Assembly (NCBI GenBank): GCA_963840435.1
Contig: CAWIYY010000003.1
Span: 310,001 to 374,000 of the forward strand
DNA: 64,000 bases
Direction: 5' to 3'
Source: Bog-473 sp963840435
GTDB taxonomy: Bacteria > Actinomycetota > Acidimicrobiia > Acidimicrobiales > RAAP-2
The notes under the pieces are model-generated. The model saw only the letters and a program-made list of their open reading frames with translations, searched no databases and had not been told where the DNA came from. The translations under genes and the position numbers were made by a program. Below are positions 24,573 to 32,866 of the stretch, piece by piece. Position 1 is the stretch's first letter. Each line of letters starts with the position of its first letter.

Positions 24573-26876
24573 ATGAATCGACTCGTCAGCTCGGGGGAGA
24601 CCTGCCGTCGTGCGCTCCGATGGATGACGCCAGTCGCCGTCTCAACCGCACTCGGCGCTTTCTGGTTGTGTGGTGCTCCGGCCGCGGCAGCGGGACCAGC
24701 GACGAAGACGTTCACGTCCTGTCCTACCGAGGCCCAACTTGCGACGGCCGTGCTTGCACACGGGACGATTACCTTCGACCTCAACTGCACGGTCGCTTTC
24801 ACCTCGGCGATCGCCGTCGGTGCCGGCACGACGGACATCGAGGGAAATGGCTTCAACGTCGAATTCACGGGCGGTGGTACCACTCGATTCTTCACCCAGT
24901 CTGGAGGCACCTTGACCCTTGGCGGCCTCGCGCTGGAAGGGGGCTTCGTGGCCGGCGCCACGGGTGCCAACGGCACCGGTGGCAGTGACGGGTCCGTTGG
25001 CGCGGCCGGGAGTGCGGGTCAGCGGGGTGGCAATGGTGGTGCGGCGGGTGCGGGGACGAAGGCAAAGCCTGGAAAGAGTGCCGAGGGCGGGGCAGTGGAC
25101 GTGGTCTCTGGCACTTTGAATGTGAACGGCGACACCATTTCGGGTGATGGCGTCTCGGGGGGGAGCGGCGGCAACGGCGGAAATGGCGGGTTCGGCGGCG
25201 GTGGTGGGACGGGCGGCCCGGGGGCAAACGGCACACCCGGAAGCTCCGGAGGCTCGGGCGGAGCAGGTGGCAACGGCGGAAAGGGTGGAGTAGGAGGCTC
25301 GGCGTACGGGGGAGCGATCTACAACGCGGGCACGTTGCATGTCACGAACACCACCTTCGGAAGCGACTCGGCTCGAGGCGGTCCTGGGGGCGACAGCGGC
25401 GCCGGGCTCAACGGTGGAGCAGGAGGCATTGGCGGTCAAGGCGGGGAAGGCGCGCCGCCCCCTCTGAATTCCGGTGCGACCGGGGGAACAGGCGGCGCAG
25501 GTGGCCCGGGTGGTGTGGCAGGGCCCGGTGGCAATGCCGGAGCGCCAGGTGCTGGCGGTACGGCCTTCGGGGGCGCCATCTACAGCGTCGGCACCGTGAA
25601 GATCAGCGGGGGCAGCTTCAGCGATGACACGGCCTCGGGCGGCCCAGGCGGCGGTCCGTTGGATGCTGGCGGGGGCGGCGAAGGTGGCGCAGGTGGGAAC
25701 GCCGGAGGAGGGACTCCGGGTTCTTCGGGTGTGCCACCTGCGATGGGAGCGGCTGGCGGGAATGCCGGCGGCACCGGCGGGACCGGGGGCGCAGCTGGAG
25801 TGGCCAGCCCGGGTGCGGCCCCCGGTATCGCTGCCAGCGGCGCGGCGGGCGGGTCCGCCGAAGGAGGTGCCGTCTACACGGGAGCGAAGGCCTCCGTGTC
25901 AGGCGCTTCCTTCACCGGCGACGTCACGGGCGGTGGGACAGGCGGTTTCGGAGGTGCCGGTGGTGCCGGGGGCACAGGCGGGAACGGAGGAGCTGGTGGC
26001 AGCGCCGGCTATGGCGGGAGCGGGTCGTGCGGCAGCGAGACCTGCGGGCCGATGGGTGGCCCCGGTACCGCTGAGCCTGGCGGAGACGGGGCGGCTTCGG
26101 TCAAGGCATCGGCCGGCGCGAGTGGTGGTCCGGGTGGTGCCGCACTCGGTGGCGCGATCGCCAGCGATGCAAAGCTCACCGCGAGCACCGACACGTTGGC
26201 AAACGACTCGGCACACGCGGGGTCCGCTGACCACGGCGGCGCTGGAGGCATGGGAGGAGACGGCGGAATCGGCGCCGTGGGGGGGAACGGTCAAGCGACG
26301 AGTCCAGGCCAGCCCGGTGGCGCCGGCGCTGCGGGGGCGGCCGGGGGCAAGGGAGGCGCAGCCGGCGCAGCCGGAATCGCCAAAGGCGGGGGCCTGGCCG
26401 ATCTGACCGGGACGGCATCGGTCAGCGGCTCGACGTTCTCCAGTGATGGCGTGTTCGCTGGTCTGGGCGCGGTCGGTGGGCCCGGTGGCTCGGGCGGGGA
26501 CGGCGGAGGAGGCGGCAACGGAGGAGAAGGCTCGACTGGTCCCCTTGGTGGCAACGGGGGCAACGGCGCCAATGGAGGAAATGGGGCTGCCGGTGGTGCG
26601 GCGACCCCGGGTGGTGCTGCCATTGGGGGCGGAGTCTGGACAGCCTCCCCACCCTTCTCGGGCACGGGGGATACCTTCGGATCTGGGAACACCGCTTCCG
26701 GAGGGTCAGGCGTGACCACGGGAAGTGCCGGTGGCACCGGAGGCCCGGGCGGAGACGGAGGAGTCCAAGGGGAAGGACAGTCCGCTGGAAACGGCACCCA
26801 TGGCACAGCGGGAGCCGCCGGGGCAGCCGGCACCACCTCCGGGGCTGGAACGGGAACCGACCCGAATTCGAACTGA
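24573..26876 (+). CDS. Secreted glycine-rich repeat protein, predicted parallel beta-helix
   Basis: ATG 24573 after AAGGGG opens 767 residues with a signal peptide ending CGAPAAAAG. The first 120 mature residues have a beta-helix capping pattern (FTSCPTEAQLATAVLAHGTI, ITFDLNCTVAF, DIEGNGFNVEF). Then seven modules follow, each starting GGAV/GGAI/GGGL/GGGV (at about 25087, 25309, 25570, 25864, 26152, 26389 and 26629) with a short strand and FxxD-like turn (for example GGAIYNAGTLHVTNTTFGSD). The modules are separated by 40-60 residues of almost pure Gly-Gly-X. The GGAIxxxxxxxxxxxxFxxN/D pattern is that of right-handed parallel beta-helix adhesins such as Pmp-like proteins. There is no PE domain and no membrane anchor, so it is exported, not PE_PGRS. 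Probably a surface or matrix protein. Confidence 0.7.
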   Translation: MNRLVSSGETCRRALRWMTPVAVSTALGAFWLCGAPAAAAGPATKTFTSCPTEAQLATAVLAHGTITFDLNCTVAFTSAIAVGAGTTDIEGNGFNVEFTGGGTTRFFTQSGGTLTLGGLALEGGFVAGATGANGTGGSDGSVGAAGSAGQRGGNGGAAGAGTKAKPGKSAEGGAVDVVSGTLNVNGDTISGDGVSGGSGGNGGNGGFGGGGGTGGPGANGTPGSSGGSGGAGGNGGKGGVGGSAYGGAIYNAGTLHVTNTTFGSDSARGGPGGDSGAGLNGGAGGIGGQGGEGAPPPLNSGATGGTGGAGGPGGVAGPGGNAGAPGAGGTAFGGAIYSVGTVKISGGSFSDDTASGGPGGGPLDAGGGGEGGAGGNAGGGTPGSSGVPPAMGAAGGNAGGTGGTGGAAGVASPGAAPGIAASGAAGGSAEGGAVYTGAKASVSGASFTGDVTGGGTGGFGGAGGAGGTGGNGGAGGSAGYGGSGSCGSETCGPMGGPGTAEPGGDGAASVKASAGASGGPGGAALGGAIASDAKLTASTDTLANDSAHAGSADHGGAGGMGGDGGIGAVGGNGQATSPGQPGGAGAAGAAGGKGGAAGAAGIAKGGGLADLTGTASVSGSTFSSDGVFAGLGAVGGPGGSGGDGGGGGNGGEGSTGPLGGNGGNGANGGNGAAGGAATPGGAAIGGGVWTASPPFSGTGDTFGSGNTASGGSGVTTGSAGGTGGPGGDGGVQGEGQSAGNGTHGTAGAAGAAGTTSGAGTGTDPNSN

Positions 26877-27073
26877 GGAGCCGGTCTCGAAGAGTTGAGT
26901 CGCCGCCCCCCGACGCGCCGGCCCTCTGCGCGCCCGTCGCCCACGGGGCCGGCATCGAGCGAGAGGTGCGTCCGCCGGGCAGTGAGATGCTCCTCCCTCG
27001 GTGCGATGTCCGGGCTGCGGCACGGAGCGCCGCGGACGATCATCACCCTTCATCCATGAAGACATGGCCATGC

Positions 27074-28414
27074 TCACGGATGCGCCGACCACGACCACGG
27101 CTTGAACGACGTCCTTCGGGCACCGAGCGCGTTTGGTGTCGCCAATCCCACGCACCATCCTCCGAGCACACCGACGACGCTGAGATGCCAGTCGAAATCG
27201 AAGGTTCCGGCGATGGCAAGACAGACCAGGGCCGCCGCAGCACAGGAAGACAGCAGGTCGGTTCGTCTGACCGTCCGGATGACGGCGACCACCGAGAGGG
27301 CGAGCAGCAACGCAGCAATCGCTCCGGCGTCCGCCCCGATCTGGAGATACTCATTGTGCACGAAGTGCGCAAGTGAACCGTCGACGGCGTGGAAGACGAG
27401 TGGCCGATCTGGACCCACTCCGACCAGCGGCGCCGAGGCCCACTGGTGCAGCCCGGTCGACCACTCGACCGAGCGGTCCTGATCGCTCGGAGCGAAGACG
27501 CGCAGGCCAATCTCGTGCTGCACCGCGGCGACGGCCACGATGGCAACCAGGAGGACGGACGAGGCGATGGCGACTCGAGTGGACCGTCGCGCCCGCAGGG
27601 TGAGCAGGCCCGGCCAGGGTGCCGCCGAGACGCCCACCGCCAGGACGACGAGGAGGCCGAGCCACGGCACCGACCCGCGCTCCGGGGACGACGCGATCGC
27701 CGCGGCACCGACCACGATGCCTGCCACCAGCGGCGCGGCGAAGTGGAGGTAGCGACGCCACGGGACGACCAGGCAGGCACCGAGGAACGCCACAAAGGCC
27801 CCCCGACTCTGGGTGGCGAGCAGCCCGGCGGCCGTCAGGCAGACGGCGATGCGCACCAGGACGGGAGCAACGTCGAGTCCGAGGGCGACCAGCAGGCACA
27901 TGCCCAGGACGAGTCCGGCCGCATCCGCGTAGGTCAAGGTGCTCGAGAGGCGCCACAGTCCCTGGGAAGGGATCGCCATGGGGTACCAACGCCAGACCAG
28001 GCCGGCCAGGCCCACGAATGCGCCCATACCACCGAGGAGGGCCACGCCGAGCCCAGCCGTTTGTCTGGCCGCTCCCGCCAGGGTGCGCGTGGCGGCGTAC
28101 GCGGCGGCGAAGCCCAGCATGCTCGCCCCGAGGGGCAGGAACTGCTCGGAGACGCCTGACGCCATCGCCCTGATGAGCCACCAGGCAGCCAGGGCGATCA
28201 CGCTTCCGATCAGGATCATGCCGCGGGGATCGGGCCGATCGAGAACCAACGCCACAACCAGCACGACCACGGAGACCAGTGCCACGGTCAAGGCGTCTGC
28301 AGACCAGAACCCACCCTCGCGCCAGCCTTCGACGATCAGGAGTCCGTAGAGGGCAGCGGCACAGATCCAGTCGCGCTGGCTGAGCTCCGTCCTTGACGCC
28401 GTCAGGGTGGACAT
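27074..28414 (-). CDS. O-antigen ligase / polymerase-like membrane protein
   Basis: ATG 28414 gives a 446-residue protein of about 10-12 membrane segments, among them LTVALVSVVVLVVALVL, MILIGSVIALAAWWLI, GLVLGMCLLVALGLDV, LHFAAPLVAGIVVGAA and LLLALSVVAVIRTV. A large outer loop contains EWSTGLHQWASAPLVGVGPD and HFVHNEYLQIGADAGAIA. That HNEYLxxxxxxGxxG block is the signature of the Wzy/WaaL O-antigen-ligase superfamily, which joins lipid-linked glycans to acceptors or polymerises them. In an actinomycete it would act on an exopolysaccharide or a glycan attached to surface protein. It converges on the Gly-rich protein gene, which might be a modified target; that is inference. Confidence 0.75.
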   Translation of the reverse strand: MSTLTASRTELSQRDWICAAALYGLLIVEGWREGGFWSADALTVALVSVVVLVVALVLDRPDPRGMILIGSVIALAAWWLIRAMASGVSEQFLPLGASMLGFAAAYAATRTLAGAARQTAGLGVALLGGMGAFVGLAGLVWRWYPMAIPSQGLWRLSSTLTYADAAGLVLGMCLLVALGLDVAPVLVRIAVCLTAAGLLATQSRGAFVAFLGACLVVPWRRYLHFAAPLVAGIVVGAAAIASSPERGSVPWLGLLVVLAVGVSAAPWPGLLTLRARRSTRVAIASSVLLVAIVAVAAVQHEIGLRVFAPSDQDRSVEWSTGLHQWASAPLVGVGPDRPLVFHAVDGSLAHFVHNEYLQIGADAGAIAALLLALSVVAVIRTVRRTDLLSSCAAAALVCLAIAGTFDFDWHLSVVGVLGGWCVGLATPNALGARRTSFKPWSWSAHP

Positions 28415-28727
28415 TGGCTTCGCTCGCGCCGGCCATCGTCCTGGCACCGCCTGGCGCCAGGACGAGGCTGATCCGTCATGATCGCCCACTCGAGGAAGTC
28501 TCAGGACTCGTCTCGACGTGCCCCGAAGACGGACGCGACCGAAGGAAGGGACTCCCGAAGCTCCACGTCCAAGCCACGGCCCGCAGACTACGGCGGTCTC
28601 CCTCGTTGACGGCATCGTCTTCGGAGATGGTGCGGTGCGTGCGGGCAGCGCCTCTTCGCCGGCCGATGCATGGTTGCTCGCAGGTGGAGCACAGCCGGGG
28701 GCCAGCAAGCTCGGACATGATGGGATC
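28415..28727. other. Intergenic between divergent genes
   Basis: A 313-base stretch between the O-antigen-ligase-like gene (minus) and the YceI gene (plus). Open frames reach upstream of both chosen starts but lose coding character, so either gene could be somewhat longer. I see no repeat or RNA. Confidence 0.4.
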
Positions 28728-29546
28728 GTGGCGAATGGCCGGCGCAGGCTTCTGTGGTGGGTCGGCTGCATTGCGCTCGTCGTCGTGGTCGCGGCAGTGG
28801 CCGCGCCGTTCGTCTACATCCATTTCATCGAGGGTCCGCCGCCGGCCAAGCTGACCCTGCCCCAGACGACCACGACGACCTCGGCATCCAAGAGTTCGTC
28901 GACCGCGTCGACCTCGCTGGCGGGCACCTGGAACGTCGGGACCGGTTCGGTCGCCGGCTACCGGGTGAACGAGGACCTGGTTGGTCAACACACGACCGCG
29001 GTCGGCCGCACGGGCCAGATCTGGGGATCCCTCCAGGTGAGCGACGACCGGGTCACCGGCGGCTCGTTCAGCGTCGCCATGGCCAGCGTCAAGAGCGATC
29101 AGAGCGAACGCAATGCCAAGTTCGACGGTCCCATCATGGACGTGAGCCGCTATCCGACGGCGACGTTCACCATCACCGCACCCGTCGATCTGAGCCCGCT
29201 TCCGGCCCCTGGCGTGACGAAGCAGTACAGGGCGAGCGGCACTCTGGTCCTCCACGGGGTCAGCCGCGCCGTCACCGTCCCGCTCCAGGTTCGGGTGCAG
29301 GGAAGCAGAGTCGCCGTCCTCGGTGACATCACGGTCCCGTTCGCGGAGTGGAACATCGCCAACCCCAGCATCGGCGGGTTCGTTACCACGGCCGATCAGG
29401 GCACGCTCGAGGTCCTGTTGCTCCTGACCCAAGGTCGCGGCAACCCTGCGTCGTCCACCACCGGTCCCGTCGGGAACTCGGGCGGCGGCGGTCCTGTCAC
29501 CGTGCCGAGCACGACCGTCCCGTCTCTCGCCGTCCCGAGCAGCTGA
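28728..29546 (+). CDS. YceI-family protein, membrane-anchored
   Basis: GTG 28728 begins VANGRRRLLWWVGCIALV: a short basic lead and one membrane helix (CIALVVVVAAVAAPFVYIHF). A Thr/Ser-rich linker follows, and then the YceI beta-barrel: SLAGTWNVGTGSVAGYRVNE, VGRTGQIWGSLQVSDD, FSVAMASVKSDQSERNAKF, YPTATFTITAPVDL and VTVPLQVRVQGSRVAV. A C-terminal GGF and LLLLTQG region then ends the domain. YceI proteins are lipocalin-like and bind isoprenoid-type lipids such as polyprenyls. The anchor places the barrel outside the membrane. A low-complexity Pro/Val/Thr tail follows. The start is inferred from the first basic-hydrophobic segment; an upstream in-frame region is not like family members. Confidence 0.8.
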   Translation: MANGRRRLLWWVGCIALVVVVAAVAAPFVYIHFIEGPPPAKLTLPQTTTTTSASKSSSTASTSLAGTWNVGTGSVAGYRVNEDLVGQHTTAVGRTGQIWGSLQVSDDRVTGGSFSVAMASVKSDQSERNAKFDGPIMDVSRYPTATFTITAPVDLSPLPAPGVTKQYRASGTLVLHGVSRAVTVPLQVRVQGSRVAVLGDITVPFAEWNIANPSIGGFVTTADQGTLEVLLLLTQGRGNPASSTTGPVGNSGGGGPVTVPSTTVPSLAVPSS

Positions 29547-29597
29547 GCGGCGCGTGGCTCTTCCCGGGGCCAGACCGTGCCCCGGCGTGCGGCCCGG

Positions 29598-29918
29598 TCA
29601 ACTCCACTCGAGCATCCCCTTCATGCGCGCCTTGCCCCCCGGGCCGATCACACGGTCCGAGAGCGCATCGGGCTTATGGGTCGCCAACCAGGCGGACAGC
29701 TCCTCAGCACTCTGCAGGATGACCTCCTGGTCGGTGGCCATCACATAGAGATGCAGCGCGCCGTCGTCCACGGCGACCGAGAACTCGATCTCGCCGTTCG
29801 TCACGAAGCACCACAGCGGGCTGGCCCCGGGCGTCGTGCGCGGTTCGAGGCGCCAACCGGGGCGCCCCTTCACGAGGTCGACGAGGTCGCTCCGCTGTTC
29901 CTTCGCGCGCTTGCTCAT
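29598..29918 (-). CDS. Small conserved-looking protein, unknown function
   Basis: The 106-residue product begins MSKRAKEQRSDLVDLVKGRP, then WRLEPRTTPGASPLWCFVTN, GEIEFSVAVDDGALHLYVMA, TDQEVILQSAEELSAWLATH and ends in a basic KARMKGMLEW. The segment around VDDGALHLYVMATDQEVILQ suggests a small alpha-plus-beta domain. I do not recognise the family. It is the downstream member of a minus-strand run (30170, 30364 ... ) and converges on the YceI gene. GC-appropriate codons and plausible residues favour a real gene. Confidence 0.6.
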   Translation of the reverse strand: MSKRAKEQRSDLVDLVKGRPGWRLEPRTTPGASPLWCFVTNGEIEFSVAVDDGALHLYVMATDQEVILQSAEELSAWLATHKPDALSDRVIGPGGKARMKGMLEWS

Positions 29919-29957
29919 GCCGGACCACTGTAGGCACCAGCGACCAACCCATTCAGC

Positions 29958-30170
29958 TCAAGCGAGCTTTCCCCAGTGCGTGGCGATGACCAGCAGCAGC
30001 CCGGCAACGGCCAGCAAGACCCCGGCGACGACGTTCCTCGCCTTTTGCGCCTTGAGCTGAGGGATTTCCGCGGCAACGAGCCAGACGCCGGCGATCAGGA
30101 TCAGTAGGAATCCGATCTCGGCGAACTTGACGGTTGCGCTCTTGTTGAGGACAGCGAGTATGGGGACCAT
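29958..30170 (-). CDS. Small two-helix membrane protein
   Basis: ATG 30170 opens a 70-residue protein. After a short lead it has IGFLLILIAGVWLVAAEIP, a charged loop with QLKAQKAR, and VVAGVLLAVAGLLLVIATHW, giving a hairpin of two membrane helices. Family unknown; resembles many actinobacterial small membrane proteins. It lies between the enoyl-CoA hydratase and the 106-residue protein. Confidence 0.5.
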   Translation of the reverse strand: MVPILAVLNKSATVKFAEIGFLLILIAGVWLVAAEIPQLKAQKARNVVAGVLLAVAGLLLVIATHWGKLA

Positions 30171-30363
30171 GACCGTATTCTCAGCGCCTTTCGCGACTGA
30201 CCGCAACATGCTGTCCTGTGAGGTGCAGAAACTCGCAGGGCGGGGCGGCATATGGAGGTTGTCCCGTGTACATCTGGGGACGATGGGATCGTGGGGCGAT
30301 GGACATCTCAGCCTGCCCCGGAGAGCGGATCCCGTGTCCAGGGTGCACGGACCTCTGTCGAGT

Positions 30364-31150
30364 TCAGTCGTCGAGTCGATCACGCCAGACCGGAGCCCGT
30401 TTGTCCAGGAAGGCGAGCACACCCTCTCGAGCGTCCGGTCCGGCCATGAGGCGATGGTGGAGGTCGGTCTCGAGCTGTTCGATCTCCTCGGGAGTGCGAC
30501 CCCAGGTGTCCCAGAGCAGCTGTTTGCTCGAGGCGACCGACCCGGGTGCCGTGTTGCGGGCGATGTCGCGTGCGACCTCCAAGGCGGTGGAGAGGACCTC
30601 GGTGTTCTCGACGACCCTGCTACACAGACCGAGCTCCTTCGCCTCCCGGCCGTCGAAGGTGCGACCGGTGAGAAGGAGGTCGGCCGCCACCGACATCCCG
30701 ACGATGCGCGGCAGGGTCCAGTGGGCGTAGGCATCGCCCATCACGCCGCGGCGGACCTGCACGATCCCGTAGGTCGCGTCGGCCGCGAAGATGCGTATGT
30801 CGCACTGCAGCGTCAGCGTGAACCCCACGCCGATGGCGTGTCCGTTGACGGCGGCGATCACCGGCTTGCGCACCCGCCACATGGGGAAGGGGATGGCGGC
30901 GGCACTGAACGAACCGGTGTCGCTGCGGCGAGAAGGTGGCGCCGCCCATACTGAGGTCTGCTCCGGCGCAGAAGGCGGGCGGGGTCCCGGTGAGGATGAC
31001 GACACGGACAGTCTCGTCGGTGTCACAGCGAGTCAGGTACTCGCCCACGAGGCGCGCCATCTCAGCGCTGAAGGCATTGCGCTTGCGCGGCTCGTGCAGG
31101 GTCAGGGTGGCGATCCCCTCCGCGCAGTCGAAGAGCACGGGCTCGCTCAC
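30364..31150 (-). CDS. Enoyl-CoA hydratase/isomerase family protein (one frame break)
   Basis: GTG 31150 begins MSEPVLFDCAEGIATLTLHE and PRKRNAFSAEM, then GTPPAFCAGADLSMGG, the crotonase oxyanion-hole region (AFCAGADL). Near 30930 one extra base breaks the frame. Removing it continues with FPMWRVRKPVIAAVNGHAIG, the second oxyanion loop (KPVIAAVNGHAIGVG), and RRGVMGDAYAHWTLPRIVG. The rest of the fold ends at 30364. The catalytic Glu position at GDAYAHW appears as Asp/His, as in some isomerase-type members. Translation overlaps the upstream LLM gene by four bases (GTGA). Fatty-acid or side-chain breakdown is likely. Confidence 0.8.
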
Positions 31151-32157
31151 GCACTGTCCTTGAGCGCAGCGGTGAACTCGGCAATGAGTTCGTCCGAAGG
31201 TGAATACCCGGGAAAATAGGCACAGATCCGGTCACAGTCCGGAAACCGTCTGGCGATTTCCCGAGCGGCCTCTGTGGGTGTTCCCCGCACGGCGATCCGG
31301 CTGAAGACGTCGTCATCGATGAGCGAGGCCATGGTGTGCCACTCGCCTCGCTTCGAGAGCGCGTTGAGTTCGGGCTGCAACGCGCCCCAACCTTCGACCT
31401 CCAGCACCGGGCGGTAGGCCGGCGTCGACCCGTAGAAAGCGACGATGAAACGGGCCGCGTCGGACGCCTCGAGTTCTGCGTCGTCTCGACCGGTCGCCAC
31501 GATGACTTCCGCCACCACCTCGATGTCCTGGCGGGAGCGGCCCGCCGCCAGCAGACCGGACTCGATGGCCGGCGTGGTCCGTTCACGCATGTGCCGCTCG
31601 GTGTTGAACGGCATGACCAGCACGCCGTCCGCCGCCTCCGCCGCCATCCTGGTCATCCGGGGCCCGAGGGCCCCGACGAGGACCTTGGGGACGCCGAAGG
31701 GGTTCGGGCCTGGATCGAAGATGGGAGTCATCAGGGTGTGTGTCGTGTACTCGCCCCGAAACTCGATGGTGTGGCCACCCTGCCATCCGTCCAGGATGGC
31801 CTTGGTGGCGGCGACGATCTCGCGCATGTGCTCGACGGGCTTGCCCCAGGTCGCGCCATAGCGACGCTCAACGTGGGTCCGTACCTGGGAGCCCAGCCCG
31901 AGGCGGAAGCGGCCGCCGGAAAGCGCATGCAGGTCGTAGGCGGCGTGGGCCAGGTGCAGCGGGCTCCGGGGAAAGGCAATGGCGACGTTCGTCATCAGGT
32001 CCAAGGAGCACACCGGCGCCGCAGCCACGAGCGGGAAGAAGACGTCGTGTGCATTCTCGAAGCTGAAGACGCCGTCGACACCCGTCCGCTCCAGCTCCGT
32101 CGCCCGTGACGCCGCGTCGAGGACCGAGTTCGAGAGCCACACGTCAACCTTGGGCAT
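31147..32157 (-). CDS. LLM-class F420-dependent oxidoreductase (TIGR03617-like)
   Basis: ATG 32157 (a GTG at 32181 is possible) gives about 336 residues, MPKVDVWLSNSVLDAASRAT, then ELERTGVDGVFSFENAHDVF, TNVAIAFPRSPLHLAHAAYD and LSGGRFRLGLGSQVRTHVER. These are the TIM-barrel strand signatures of luciferase-like monooxygenases that use F420. RYGATWGKPVEHMREIV and FGVPKVLVGALGPRMTRMA place it in the TIGR03617 group. The substrate is unknown. It forms an operon with the enoyl-CoA hydratase (GTGA overlap), so it may be part of a fatty-acid or steroid-type degradation route. Presence of this family supports an actinomycete. Confidence 0.85.
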   Translation of the reverse strand: MPKVDVWLSNSVLDAASRATELERTGVDGVFSFENAHDVFFPLVAAAPVCSLDLMTNVAIAFPRSPLHLAHAAYDLHALSGGRFRLGLGSQVRTHVERRYGATWGKPVEHMREIVAATKAILDGWQGGHTIEFRGEYTTHTLMTPIFDPGPNPFGVPKVLVGALGPRMTRMAAEAADGVLVMPFNTERHMRERTTPAIESGLLAAGRSRQDIEVVAEVIVATGRDDAELEASDAARFIVAFYGSTPAYRPVLEVEGWGALQPELNALSKRGEWHTMASLIDDDVFSRIAVRGTPTEAAREIARRFPDCDRICAYFPGYSPSDELIAEFTAALKDSA

Positions 32158-32413
32158 CAGGAAGGGGACTGTAGGGCTCACGGATCAGACGCGCATCGGC
32201 TCCGGACGCAGGATCGGGAAGTCCTCGTCACCATCCCGCCCTGGCCGTGCGGCCACCGCGCCAACCCATCGTCGGCCGGACACGTTCTGCATCGTGTCAC
32301 GATCCTATCGTCTCACGATGCGTTGTGGAGCAACAGCCCACTCGGTCCGTCTTCCTGCTGTCCTTGCGTTGCCGGTGGCAGAGCCGACCAACGCCGGCAC
32401 CCACTCCTTGCGC

Positions 32414-32800
32414 TCAGGCGCCGATGGCAGACGCCTCGGGCACCGGCAGCTCGGCCATGACCCGCTCGGCCAGGCCCCGCAGGCTCAGACCGGCGCACGC
32501 CGCGCCGCGCCGCAACAGCTGGCCGAGGTAGGAGATCAGGGTCACCACGTCGAGGCGGGGCGAGCGCCCGACGAACGGGACCGGTTCCGTCCTCGGATCG
32601 AGCCCGCAGGCCTCGATCACGTGCTCGCGCAGCGCGAGCAGGGCCCGGCGGGCCTCCTCGAGCGAGATGCCGCTTCGGCGCATCCACACGGAAAGGCCCA
32701 GTTCAAGCGACAGGTCTCCGCTCGTCGGATCCACCGGTCCGAGCTCCGCCAGCCCGACCAGAACGGTCGGCCCGAAGTCGCCGGCGGCACGGGTGGTCAT
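32414..32800 (-). CDS. Unknown 128-residue protein divergent from ku
   Basis: ATG 32800 opens MTTRAAGDFGPTVLVGLAEL, then DPTSGDLSLELGLSVWMRRS, GISLEEARRALLALREHVIE, ACGLDPRTEPVPFVGRSPRL and a C-terminal helix (LISYLGQLLRRGAACAGLSL ... ). It appears mostly helical, with no catalytic motif or membrane segment and no family I recognise. It starts 66 bases from ku in the opposite direction, so a shared promoter region is likely and a link with Ku or end-joining is possible but unsupported. Confidence 0.5.
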   Translation of the reverse strand: MTTRAAGDFGPTVLVGLAELGPVDPTSGDLSLELGLSVWMRRSGISLEEARRALLALREHVIEACGLDPRTEPVPFVGRSPRLDVVTLISYLGQLLRRGAACAGLSLRGLAERVMAELPVPEASAIGA

Positions 32801-32866
32801 GAAATCAGTGTGGCGAATCGCTGTATCAAGGTGGTGGACCGGCCCCCAGCTGGTAATTTGTCGCCC

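Noticed and set aside
25000..26800. Gly-rich DNA repeats as a CRISPR or satellite array
   Set aside because: The repetition is at the codon level (GGN GGN), with varied sequence and one continuous frame.
24573..26876. Calling the glycine-rich gene PE_PGRS
   Set aside because: There is no PE domain; it has a Sec signal peptide and a beta-helix-like cap instead.
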